Positions 1-6,923 of a stretch of DNA of 7,820 bases are shown piece after piece (positions within the stretch are counted from its first letter, which is position 1; each line of letters starts with the position of its first letter). The position numbers were made by a program, and so were the translations under genes. The stretch lies in the NCBI GenBank assembly GCA_015662405.1, contig DQUE01000180.1:1-7820 (forward strand). The letters run 5' to 3'. The notes under the pieces were generated by a model. That model searched no databases, was not told the origin of the DNA, and saw only the letters and a list, made by a program, of their open reading frames with translations. Origin of the DNA: Sulfurimonas autotrophica (lineage in GTDB: Bacteria; Campylobacterota; Campylobacteria; Campylobacterales; Sulfurimonadaceae).

Positions 1-444
1 GCACCCAGTGCATTTTTCCATATCTACAGTAGGTCTAAAGACGCCAAAGAAGCTTATAGCACTCTCATCACAAGCATCTGCACAACTACTACACATTACA
101 TTATTCCAAGCCAAGCAACTGTTTATATCTATACTAAACTTTGCTTTTATCCAATGTTCTTTATTTAGAACTAACACTTCATTAGGACATGCCATTGCAC
201 ACTCTTCACAAAAAGTACATCCACTCTTCTCTAAACTTAAAAATGGAATTTTATCTCCATCAAGTTTTATAATATCTTCTTCACAAACACTAATACAAGG
301 TTTATCCTCACACTCTAAACAAATCTGAAAAAGATACTCATCTTCATTGTAAGGTGGCCTTACATATAAAGGTTTATCGTTTTTAGTTTTTTTAAAACGT
401 GAAGCAAGGAAGGAAAAAGCCTCCCTTCTACTTACTTCAGTCAT
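1..444 (-). CDS. napF: NapF, cytoplasmic iron-sulfur protein of the nap operon (3' end beyond window)
   Basis: The frame reads from ATG at 444 to the left edge without a stop (148 codons), so the C-terminus is missing. The N-terminus has the NapF-typical SRREAFSFL stretch (residues 5-13); this is not an exported signal. Three ferredoxin-type cysteine clusters are complete: C42/C45/C50/C54, C76/C79/C82/C86 and C110/C118/C121/C125. A fourth begins with C145 and C148 at the very edge. NapF proteins are cytoplasmic, bind [4Fe-4S] clusters and are linked to maturation of NapA before its Tat export. The ATG lies 2 bases after the napB stop codon, and a GAGGG about a dozen bases upstream, inside the napB end, is the only visible ribosome site, so translation is probably coupled to napB. 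In relatives napL and napD usually follow; they would lie outside this window. Family assignment rests on motif pattern plus operon position. Confidence 0.9.
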   Translation of the reverse strand, partial: MTEVSRREAFSFLASRFKKTKNDKPLYVRPPYNEDEYLFQICLECEDKPCISVCEEDIIKLDGDKIPFLSLEKSGCTFCEECAMACPNEVLVLNKEHWIKAKFSIDINSCLAWNNVMCSSCADACDESAISFFGVFRPTVDMEKCTGC

Positions 445-446
445 TC

Positions 447-974
447 TTACTGAACACCCTCATTTAGGTTATCAAGTAAGTTTGATTGCTTACTTCCATT
501 TGTAGTTCTAAACTCTGCTTGAAATGTATTTTCCACCAAAGGCTTATTATCTGATTGAGGTGCATGACACTGAGTACAGTTGTATCTAGCATGTGATACA
601 GTTGCAAGTGCAGTTTCATTTCTCATATCAAACAAGTGTGACTTTGGAATTGACGTTGCATTCACCGAAGGTGCAACCATCGGGTCATGACAGCCTAAAC
701 ATGAGTTGTTATTTGTGGTTATCGGCAACATGCCTTCAACATCATGAGATATCATAGGTGGTGCATTTTCAAATGCACGCTCATATACTTTTGACTCACC
801 CGCAGCAACAGTACTATAAGAAGTTTTATCTCCTGTAGTAGTGTTTTCTGTATAAAGGTCAGTTTTTCTAAGCCCCAACGACTCTTCACTAATACTGCTA
901 CTCATAGCACACCCAGTTGCTATAAGAGCTGTTAATGTCGCAGCAGCTATAAGCGTCTTTTTACTAAACATCAT
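447..974 (-). CDS. napB: NapB, periplasmic dihaem c-type cytochrome subunit of nitrate reductase
   Basis: NapB takes electrons from the NapGH quinol dehydrogenase and passes them to NapA. Counting from ATG 974 the protein has 175 residues. It has two haem c motifs, CLGCH (92-96) and CTQCH (133-137). The likely distal axial histidines are H77 in the PPMISHD motif, which is conserved in NapB, and H113 or H128. The N-terminus is a clear signal peptide: KK at 5-6, a hydrophobic run 8-20, then ATGC at 19-22. This fits a lipobox, though signal peptidase I cleavage after GCA at 21-23 is also possible. An open frame continues upstream to 1058, but that extension lies inside napH and would bury the signal peptide. 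AGGAG at 983-979 is followed by two adjacent ATG codons (974 and 971), spaced 4 and 7 bases; 971 is an equally good start. The ribosome site overlaps the napH stop codon. Confidence 0.93.
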   Translation of the reverse strand: MMFSKKTLIAAATLTALIATGCAMSSSISEESLGLRKTDLYTENTTTGDKTSYSTVAAGESKVYERAFENAPPMISHDVEGMLPITTNNNSCLGCHDPMVAPSVNATSIPKSHLFDMRNETALATVSHARYNCTQCHAPQSDNKPLVENTFQAEFRTTNGSKQSNLLDNLNEGVQ

Positions 975-981
975 ATGTCTC

Positions 982-1800
982 CTATCCGTTTTTATTGATA
1001 TAATTTCTAATGCCAAATGACAGAGCATCATCGTCACAGACTTCGATACATCTACCACAATTGGTACATTCTCCTGAAGTTACATCCCCACTCTCTTTGC
1101 CTATCAAAGAGAGAATATGCTTTTCAGGACATACATCTTTGCACTTCATACAAAGAGTACAGTTTGGTTGATTATGTTTTACTCTTATGATGCTCAATCT
1201 TGAAGCAACTGAATAAAACCCCCCTAATGGACATATATGCCCACACCAACCATTCTTAACCGCAAACAGGTCAAACAAGAAGATTGACAATACAGCCGCG
1301 CCTCCCATGCCCATACCAAATACTATACCACGATGTAGCATAGAAATTGGCGAAACAATTTCAAAAGCAGCAACACTTGTAAAGGCTGATAAAATTAGTG
1401 CAAGTACTATAACCTTATACCTCACGCTACGTCCCAACCAAACCTTTTTCTCCGTCTTATCAAGAAGAAGAACTCTTCTTAACCAATTTGCCAAATCGGT
1501 TATCATATTTATCGGACACACCCAAGAACAAAACGCTCTTCCGCCAATACTGGCATAAAATAGCAACACTATCAAAGCACCTACTAAAACATCTGCTCCC
1601 AAGATTGCCCCTGCTGCAAACATCTGCATTACTGCAAATGGATCAGAGAGCGGAATAACCCCAAAAAGCAAAGATGAACTCAAAGTTCCAGTAAGGACTT
1701 TAAACCCATATGCATTAGCACTAAAATAAAGAACCAAAATACCAATTTGGCTAAGTCTGCGCAACATCAAGAAACGATATTTTTTTAGAAAATTAGTCAT
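982..1800 (-). CDS. napH: NapH, membrane polyferredoxin of the menaquinol dehydrogenase NapGH
   Basis: NapH is the integral membrane partner of NapG. In organisms without NapC the pair oxidises menaquinol and feeds electrons to NapB and NapA. The 272-residue protein shows four hydrophobic segments (roughly 16-34, 58-84, 129-149 and 158-181). Two cytoplasmic CX3CP motifs, CSWVCP (91-96) and CGHICP (186-191), are characteristic of the NapH/NosR/CcoG-like family. Two ferredoxin clusters near the C-terminus follow: C214/C217/C220/C224 and C245/C248/C251/C255. The start at 1800 was chosen over an in-frame ATG at 1815 because a GAGG lies 9 bases before 1800 and is actually part of the upstream candidate's first codons; the protein then begins MTNFLKKYRFL, a normal NapH N-terminus. 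The start overlaps the end of napG by 8 bases, indicating translational coupling. No damage is visible. Confidence 0.94.
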   Translation of the reverse strand: MTNFLKKYRFLMLRRLSQIGILVLYFSANAYGFKVLTGTLSSSLLFGVIPLSDPFAVMQMFAAGAILGADVLVGALIVLLFYASIGGRAFCSWVCPINMITDLANWLRRVLLLDKTEKKVWLGRSVRYKVIVLALILSAFTSVAAFEIVSPISMLHRGIVFGMGMGGAAVLSIFLFDLFAVKNGWCGHICPLGGFYSVASRLSIIRVKHNQPNCTLCMKCKDVCPEKHILSLIGKESGDVTSGECTNCGRCIEVCDDDALSFGIRNYINKNG

Positions 1801-2617
1801 CAAACAATACCTCATCAGAGTTTAAGTAATCTTGCGGAGCAAGCTCACTTCTTTTTGTTTGAGTCGCAACATCTGTTGAAACATCTTCTAAACGTTTCTC
1901 ATCCTTTGAATCCCAACCTTTTATGTAATATCCACCAACTTTGCCTTGAGCAATTTCAATAGGAAGCACAAAAATAGCTGCTTTCTCTGTCACGCAAGCA
2001 CGCTCACATAAACCACATCCCGTACAAGCTTCACTTATTACTTTTGGAATCAAAAATGCATGTTTGCCTGTTCTATCATTTCTTTTATACTCAAGAACGA
2101 TAGCCTCATCCATCAAAGGACAAGCTCTATGACAAGCATCACACTGAATTCCCCAATAAGCAATACAGGACTCTTCGTCAACGACTGCAAGCCCCATTTT
2201 AGATCTGTTTATATCTAAAACTTTTTCACCTTCTACGACACTAGATACACTTTCTTCATCTAAAGCCCCTGTTGGACAAACAGGAACACAAGGGATATCT
2301 GTACACATATAACACGGTACATCTCTTGGTATGAAGTACGGAGTACCCATAGGTTTTTTGTCTCCTGGTTTTGCCATGAGTAGAGTGTCAAACGGACATG
2401 CTTCCGCACACTGCCCACACTTAATACACATACGCAAAAAATCGATTTCAGGTTTTGCACCAGGAGGGCGCAAAATCAGAGGTGCTGATTTTGCCTCCTC
2501 AATATAACCAGTCCAAACCATTCCACCTAATGCCGACAAACCAACACTTTGTGCCATCACAGAAAGAAATCTTCGTCTTTGTGTAATGACCGGTTTTTTT
2601 GAATCAAGATTGCTCAA
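1793..2617 (-). CDS. napG: NapG, Tat-exported periplasmic ferredoxin of the menaquinol dehydrogenase NapGH
   Basis: NapG is the periplasmic electron-transfer subunit working with membrane-bound NapH. It has 274 residues, the usual length. A twin-arginine signal is visible (QRRRFLS, 13-19, followed by a hydrophobic stretch to about 37). Four [4Fe-4S] binding motifs follow in order: C64/C67/C70/C74, C102/C105/C110/C114, C151/C159/C162/C166 and C198/C201/C204/C208. The start codon is TTG at 2617. The first in-frame ATG is residue 21, past the Tat motif, so it would abolish export and cannot be the true start. An AAGGA 5 bases upstream supports TTG. The gene begins 18 bases after the napA stop and its end overlaps the napH start, placing it in the same transcript. 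The closely related NrfC/DmsB-type ferredoxins are the main alternative family, but napA and napH next door settle the identity. Confidence 0.94.
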   Translation of the reverse strand: MSNLDSKKPVITQRRRFLSVMAQSVGLSALGGMVWTGYIEEAKSAPLILRPPGAKPEIDFLRMCIKCGQCAEACPFDTLLMAKPGDKKPMGTPYFIPRDVPCYMCTDIPCVPVCPTGALDEESVSSVVEGEKVLDINRSKMGLAVVDEESCIAYWGIQCDACHRACPLMDEAIVLEYKRNDRTGKHAFLIPKVISEACTGCGLCERACVTEKAAIFVLPIEIAQGKVGGYYIKGWDSKDEKRLEDVSTDVATQTKRSELAPQDYLNSDEVLFDD

Positions 2618-2622
2618 AACAA

Positions 2623-2627
2623 TCCTT
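2623..2627 (-). promoter_or_regulatory. Ribosome binding site for napG with TTG start
   Basis: AAGGA on the minus strand, 5 bases before TTG 2617, in the 18-base napA-napG gap. A second purine run (AGAGGAAA) directly upstream extends the pairing region. It decides the non-ATG start, which is also required to keep the Tat signal. Confidence 0.65.
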
Positions 2628-2635
2628 TTCCTCTA

Positions 2636-5455
2636 TTATGCTTTGTAAAGCTTAACAGCACACTTCTTGTAGTCAGTCTGTTTTGACATCGGACAAGTAG
2701 CATCTAGACAAACTTTGTTTATAAAGACTTTTTCATCAAACCAAGGAACAAAGATAAGTCCTTTTGGAACTCTATTTCTTCCTCTAGTTTCAACTCTAGC
2801 TCTTACCTTACCACGACGTGATTCAACCCAAATAAGCTCACCTTGCTTGAATCCTTTAATCTTGGCATCAGCTGGGTTTATATAACATAAAGCTTCAGGA
2901 ACTGCACGATACAGCTCAGGCACTCTCATAGTCATAGTTCCACTATGCCAGTGCTCAAGAACGCGTCCTGTACACATCCAAGTATCATATTTACTATCTG
3001 GCATTTCTGGAGGATCCATATATGGTCTAGCAAAGATTTTAGCTTTATTCTTCAAACTCTTCTTGGCTTTATCTGTAATACCCATCAAGTCACCCTGAGA
3101 AAGAGCTTTTGCCAGTGGTCCATAAAATGCAAAATCACCACTATTTGCTTTTCTTGCGTACGGATCATACCTAGCATTAAATCTCCATTGAGTCTCTTTA
3201 CCATCTACAACTGGCCACTTCAATCCTCTTACTCTATGGTAAGTGTCAAAATCTGCCAAGTCATGAGCATGACCACGACCAAAGTCTGCATACTCTTCAA
3301 AAAGATACTTATGAATATGGAAACCATAACCTTTCCACTCTTTACCATCTGAGCCAATTACTCCACGACTATCACCAATACTCTCAGTATCATCATAACC
3401 TGCATTGATTGGATCATTCATATCTTTTGAATAAGATTTTGCTCTTTTATTTGCAAAAAGAATCTCAAACATAGTAGTATCTTCGTTATATCCCATTGCT
3501 TTTGCTTTACTAATAACGTCAGGAAGCTTTTTATTGCCACGAAGTGGTTGCTCTCCCCAAACATCTTTAACAGTAAACCTTTTTGAAAGCTCAATCCATT
3601 GCCATGTATCACTCATGGCATCACCTACTGGCAGAACTTGTTGTCTCCACAACTGAGTTCTTCTTTCCGCGTTACCATATCCGCCCCACTTCTCATATAT
3701 CATTGCTGATGGAAGAATAAGGTCAGCTACTTTTGCAGAAATTCCAGGGTAACCATCACTACAAACGATGAAGTTATCCATTGTTCTAGCTGCTTTTATC
3801 CAGTGATTTGCACTTGCAGTATCGTGGTATGGATTACACACATTTACCCATGCAAACTTAACAACACCATCTTCGATGTCTCTGTGAATTTTCATAATAT
3901 GCTGATTTCCAACTGGGTTTAGAGTTCCAGCAGGAACTTTCCAGCTATTTTCAACTATAGTTCTATGCTTTTTACTTTTTACCATCATATCAGCAGGTAA
4001 TCTGTGACAGAATGTTCCAACTTCACGAGCAGTTCCACAAGCACTTGGTTGTCCTGTAAGACTAAAAGCACCATTTCCTGGTTTAGCTTGTTTTCCTAGT
4101 AAAAAGTGAACGTTATAAGCTAGAGTATTTACCCAAGTACCACGTGTGTGTTGATTCATACCCATAGTCCAAAAAGATACTACTTTTCTACCTTTTTCAA
4201 CGTAAAGTTTAGCTAAGTATTGAAGCTTCTTTTTGAAATCATCAATAGATTCATCAGGATTACCCTTAGAGATTTTAGCTACATAATCAAGCGTATAAGG
4301 AGCTAAGAACTTTTTATACTCTTCAAAAGATATTTCCCAGTGCTTAAGACCAGCTGGCTTATGAACCATCTTATCTCCTGCTTTATAACCATAAGGAGCA
4401 AGAGCAGGTGCCTCTTTTTCAGAAACAGTAGTCTGCATCTCACGATTTATAATCTCCATCTCTTTTGCTGAATATTTACCAGCACTACCATCTGCTCTAA
4501 CTGGCAATAACGATTTTTCACCAGCTCTTCTCATTCCATAGCCCATATTTACTGGGCTTGCTGCAAAAACAATATGTTTTTTAACAAAATCCCAATCAAT
4601 TGACTCTGGATAATTATAAACAATCTCTCTAGCAACATAGTTCCAAAGAGCAAGATCAGTACTTGGAGAGAAAATTATCTCTACATCTGAAAGATCTGAG
4701 CCTCTATGTCTATAAGTAGAGATATTTACTACTTTAACCTTATCTGGGCTAGAAAGTTTTCTATCTGAAACACGCGACCAAAGAATTGGGTGCATCTCAG
4801 CCATATTTGCACCCCATGTTACAACTGTATCTGTTAATTCGATATCATCATAACAACCACTTGGCTCATCAATACCGAATGTTTGGTAAAAACCAACAAC
4901 GGCACTAGCCATACAGTGACGAGCATTTGGATCGATTGCGTTTGAGCGAAATCCACCCTTCATCATTTTTTGCGCAGCGTAGCCTTCCATGACAGTATAC
5001 TGTCCTGAAGCAAACACACCAACACCTTCTGGCCCACTAGCTTTAAGTGCTTTTTTGATATTGACTTCCATCTCATCAAATGCTCTTTTCCAGCTAACTG
5101 GTTGAAACTTACCGTTTTTATCAAACTTACCATCTTTTCCAATACGAAGAAGTGGCTGTTTTAAACGATCCGCACCATACATAATTTTGGCATTAAAGTA
5201 TCCCTTGATACAATTAAGCCCACGATTGACCGGAGCTGCCGGATCACCTTTTACTGCGACAATTTTTCCGCCTTTAGTTGCAAGCATGATACCACAACCG
5301 GTACCACAAAAACGGCAAACACCTTTGTCCCATTTCCATCCTGACTCAGCTTGAGCTACTGCTGCTTGAGCCTCTTGTGGTACTGCTATTCCCACTGCTG
5401 CTGCTGCACTTGCTGCTGCTGTTGTCTTAAGAAAGTCTCTTCTTGAAAGCGACAT
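2636..5455 (-). CDS. napA: NapA, catalytic molybdenum subunit of periplasmic nitrate reductase
   Basis: NapA reduces nitrate to nitrite in the periplasm, using a Mo-bis-MGD cofactor and one [4Fe-4S] cluster. The 939-residue protein fits the long campylobacterot NapA type. It opens with a Tat signal (SRRDFLK, 4-10; alanine-rich core; likely cleavage after AQA at 29-31). Cluster cysteines are C47, C50, C54 and C82, with the conserved electron-relay lysine K84 in CIKGYF. C181 in NARHCMASAVVGF is the predicted molybdenum ligand. LTGQPSACGTAREVG near 466-480 is a NapA hallmark, and the C-terminal region with TGRVLEHWHSG is the dinucleotide-binding domain. A segment around 300-375 is longer than in proteobacterial NapA, as expected for this phylum. 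The start at 5455 has a strong AGGAGG 7 bases upstream. It is the first gene of the structural operon and follows its own promoter. The cysteine Mo ligand and Tat signal separate it from NarG and from assimilatory NasA. Confidence 0.97.
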   Translation of the reverse strand: MSLSRRDFLKTTAAASAAAAVGIAVPQEAQAAVAQAESGWKWDKGVCRFCGTGCGIMLATKGGKIVAVKGDPAAPVNRGLNCIKGYFNAKIMYGADRLKQPLLRIGKDGKFDKNGKFQPVSWKRAFDEMEVNIKKALKASGPEGVGVFASGQYTVMEGYAAQKMMKGGFRSNAIDPNARHCMASAVVGFYQTFGIDEPSGCYDDIELTDTVVTWGANMAEMHPILWSRVSDRKLSSPDKVKVVNISTYRHRGSDLSDVEIIFSPSTDLALWNYVAREIVYNYPESIDWDFVKKHIVFAASPVNMGYGMRRAGEKSLLPVRADGSAGKYSAKEMEIINREMQTTVSEKEAPALAPYGYKAGDKMVHKPAGLKHWEISFEEYKKFLAPYTLDYVAKISKGNPDESIDDFKKKLQYLAKLYVEKGRKVVSFWTMGMNQHTRGTWVNTLAYNVHFLLGKQAKPGNGAFSLTGQPSACGTAREVGTFCHRLPADMMVKSKKHRTIVENSWKVPAGTLNPVGNQHIMKIHRDIEDGVVKFAWVNVCNPYHDTASANHWIKAARTMDNFIVCSDGYPGISAKVADLILPSAMIYEKWGGYGNAERRTQLWRQQVLPVGDAMSDTWQWIELSKRFTVKDVWGEQPLRGNKKLPDVISKAKAMGYNEDTTMFEILFANKRAKSYSKDMNDPINAGYDDTESIGDSRGVIGSDGKEWKGYGFHIHKYLFEEYADFGRGHAHDLADFDTYHRVRGLKWPVVDGKETQWRFNARYDPYARKANSGDFAFYGPLAKALSQGDLMGITDKAKKSLKNKAKIFARPYMDPPEMPDSKYDTWMCTGRVLEHWHSGTMTMRVPELYRAVPEALCYINPADAKIKGFKQGELIWVESRRGKVRARVETRGRNRVPKGLIFVPWFDEKVFINKVCLDATCPMSKQTDYKKCAVKLYKA

Positions 5456-5462
5456 ATAGATA

Positions 5463-5468
5463 CCTCCT
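5463..5468 (-). promoter_or_regulatory. Strong Shine-Dalgarno of napA
   Basis: AGGAGG on the minus strand, 7 bases before the napA ATG. It is the strongest ribosome site in the window and fits high expression of the catalytic subunit. Confidence 0.85.
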
Positions 5469-5486
5469 GATTTGAGTTACAGGATG

Positions 5487-5492
5487 ATTATA
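5487..5492 (-). promoter_or_regulatory. -10 element of the napA promoter
   Basis: A perfect TATAAT on the minus strand, 31 bases before the napA start codon. The hexamer 17 bases upstream (AGCTAT) does not resemble TTGACA, as expected for a promoter that depends on an activator. A transcription start near 5481 would leave a leader of about 26 bases carrying the AGGAGG site. The position is inferred, not mapped. Confidence 0.65.
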
Positions 5493-5515
5493 GCTACACA
5501 ACCCATTACATAGCT

Positions 5516-5529
5516 ATGACTTATGTCAA
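5516..5529 (-). promoter_or_regulatory. Crp/Fnr-type operator upstream of napA
   Basis: The minus strand reads TTGAC-ATAA-GTCAT, matching the Fnr/Dnr layout of two inverted five-base half-sites separated by four bases (one half-site mismatch; the symmetry extends one further base on each side). Its centre at 5522.5 falls 41.5 bases upstream of a start at 5481 predicted from the TATAAT, the classic class II activator position. The likely ligand protein is the Crp/Fnr regulator encoded at 7580-6924 or its upstream paralogue; this link is inferred. TTGACA here is not a -35 box because the spacer to TATAAT would be 31 bases. Confidence 0.65.
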
Positions 5530-5536
5530 AAAGCAG

Positions 5537-5550
5537 TTTTTAATTAAAAA
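5537..5550. repeat. AT-only perfect palindrome upstream of the napA operator
   Basis: TTTTTAATTAAAAA is a perfect 14-base palindrome lying just upstream of the operator, between it and the end of the sensor-like gene. It could serve as an UP-like AT-rich element for RNA polymerase. As a hairpin it has no GC, so it is a poor terminator. No function can be proven from sequence. Confidence 0.3.
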
Positions 5551-5591
5551 TTAATCTTACTTTTGTGAATTTTCTACCATAGTATTGAGAT

Positions 5592-6914
5592 TTAATTTAG
5601 TTTTTCTAGCATTTTTCTTACATGTATAAGATTTTCTGCTGATTCTATTGCTATATCTTCTGTAGCATTCACCTTTTTATCGAAACTATCTTTCTCTTTC
5701 TTATCTATCTGTAAGTCTCGCAATGCATCATTCACATTATCAGCTAAATGTTGTAGTTCATGAACTGCTGACTCTGCTTGTTTAATAGCATCTTCTGAGT
5801 GACTCATAGCAACATTTACTTTTTTTACAAATTTTGAAAGATAGTTAGATGCTTCAATTAATTCATCTTCACTCTCTTCATCTACTCTTATATGTCTATG
5901 ATTAAGACTATTTATATTATCACTTTCTAGCGCTTTTGTTCTATTTACGAAATCATTTATATGGTTTACAATCTCACGAGAGAGTATATATGAAAATAAG
6001 ATTATAATCAGTGCTATTACAAGTGAAATATACTGAAACTTTATAAATATGCTATTTTTCTCTTCGCTATGCTCTGTGTACAGCCAAACTGCCTCATCCA
6101 TAGTGTTTAAAAGTTTAATATTTTTTTCATGTACATATGAAATGGAATCATTCATGCTATTTTCTACTTTTAAAATACCTAATACGTATTTTTCATGTGC
6201 CTTCCAATACTTGTATGTTTTTTCTACACGAGTCAAAACTTCAGGAATTGCTTTAACTTCTTTGTGGTTCATAAACATATTAATAGTTTCATCATATAGA
6301 TTTTTAGCCTTTACAAATTGCAAGTAGTCTTCTTCATTATCTGTTCTTAGGTATCTCTCAACAAAAAGTCCCATTCTTTGTGATAACATCCTTTGTCTAC
6401 CAGAAAGATCTATAAACTCGCTACTCATACTATTTTTAACCATAACTTTTACAACTTTATCTGATTCACTTAGAAGTGATGTTATTCTTGCTGTTAATGT
6501 TTCCAAATCATTTTTTATAAAAGCTACTGCTTTTCTTATTTTTACAACTTCGCTCTTAAATGAAATCCAAAGTGAGTTTACCTCCTCTAATTTAGTTTTT
6601 ATTTTTGTATTTTGAGGAAGGTAAATACCTTTTGCAGAGTTACCTTTGATAAGATCATGAAGATTATTATCAAATAGATCAATTGCGCTATTTAGTTCTC
6701 TAAAATCCGTACTTTGTTTATATTTTATATAAAATATCTCTTTACTCATCTTTTGAGTAAGCATTCTTTGTTTACCAGCTATATTTATAATAAATGAGTC
6801 TTTTTTACTTCTCTCATTCATTGCAACTGTAAGCGTTATTACACACACTATTATAAAAGATAGCATACCTCCCGCAAAGTGTATTTTTTTACTTATACCT
6901 CTTGGCTTTATCAT
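5592..6914 (-). CDS. Membrane sensor-like protein with two NarX/NarQ-type P-boxes and no output domain
   Basis: This 440-residue protein has an N-terminal membrane helix (about 12-32), a periplasmic region of about 260 residues, a second helix (about 293-312), a HAMP-like segment (about 313-366) and a helical, coiled-coil-prone tail to 440. The periplasmic part holds two copies of the PilJ/NarX-type sensor motif: NIAGKQRMLTQKM (44-56) and DLSGRQRMLSQRM (169-181). Both keep the GxxR pair (G47/R50 and G172/R175) that in E. coli NarX/NarQ P-boxes contacts nitrate. The tail has no histidine-kinase H box or ATP-binding motifs, no recognisable methyl-accepting signalling hairpin and no GGDEF/EAL. 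It starts 9 bases after the regulator stop, with AGGA overlapping that stop at 7-base spacing, so the two genes form an operon directly upstream of nap. The family name (type IV pili methyl-accepting chemotaxis transducer N-terminal domain) is well supported; nitrate or nitrite as ligand is inferred from motif and context. How it signals is unknown. Confidence 0.8.
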   Translation of the reverse strand: MIKPRGISKKIHFAGGMLSFIIVCVITLTVAMNERSKKDSFIINIAGKQRMLTQKMSKEIFYIKYKQSTDFRELNSAIDLFDNNLHDLIKGNSAKGIYLPQNTKIKTKLEEVNSLWISFKSEVVKIRKAVAFIKNDLETLTARITSLLSESDKVVKVMVKNSMSSEFIDLSGRQRMLSQRMGLFVERYLRTDNEEDYLQFVKAKNLYDETINMFMNHKEVKAIPEVLTRVEKTYKYWKAHEKYVLGILKVENSMNDSISYVHEKNIKLLNTMDEAVWLYTEHSEEKNSIFIKFQYISLVIALIIILFSYILSREIVNHINDFVNRTKALESDNINSLNHRHIRVDEESEDELIEASNYLSKFVKKVNVAMSHSEDAIKQAESAVHELQHLADNVNDALRDLQIDKKEKDSFDKKVNATEDIAIESAENLIHVRKMLEKLN

Positions 6915-6923
6915 TTCTTAATC

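Noticed and set aside
8..328. A 106-codon open frame on the plus strand at the left edge
   Set aside because: It is antisense to napF, whose cysteine clusters read cleanly on the minus strand.
975..1058. N-terminal extension of NapB to 1058
   Set aside because: It overlaps the conserved end of napH and would place 28 residues ahead of an obvious signal peptide; AGGAG at 983-979 marks the internal start.
2945..3352. A 135-codon open frame on the plus strand
   Set aside because: It lies wholly antisense to napA, has no ribosome site and a composition expected from the reverse complement of a conserved gene.
5524..5529. TTGACA as a -35 box for napA
   Set aside because: The spacer to the TATAAT would be 31 bases; the hexamer is better explained as half of the Fnr-type palindrome.
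6049..6327. A 92-codon open frame on the plus strand with cysteine and phenylalanine runs
   Set aside because: It is the antisense shadow of the P-box membrane protein; no ribosome site or recognisable domain.
5592..6914. Annotation of the membrane protein as a histidine kinase or a complete methyl-accepting chemotaxis protein
   Set aside because: Neither kinase boxes nor the long signalling hairpin is present in the 130 residues after the second membrane helix.
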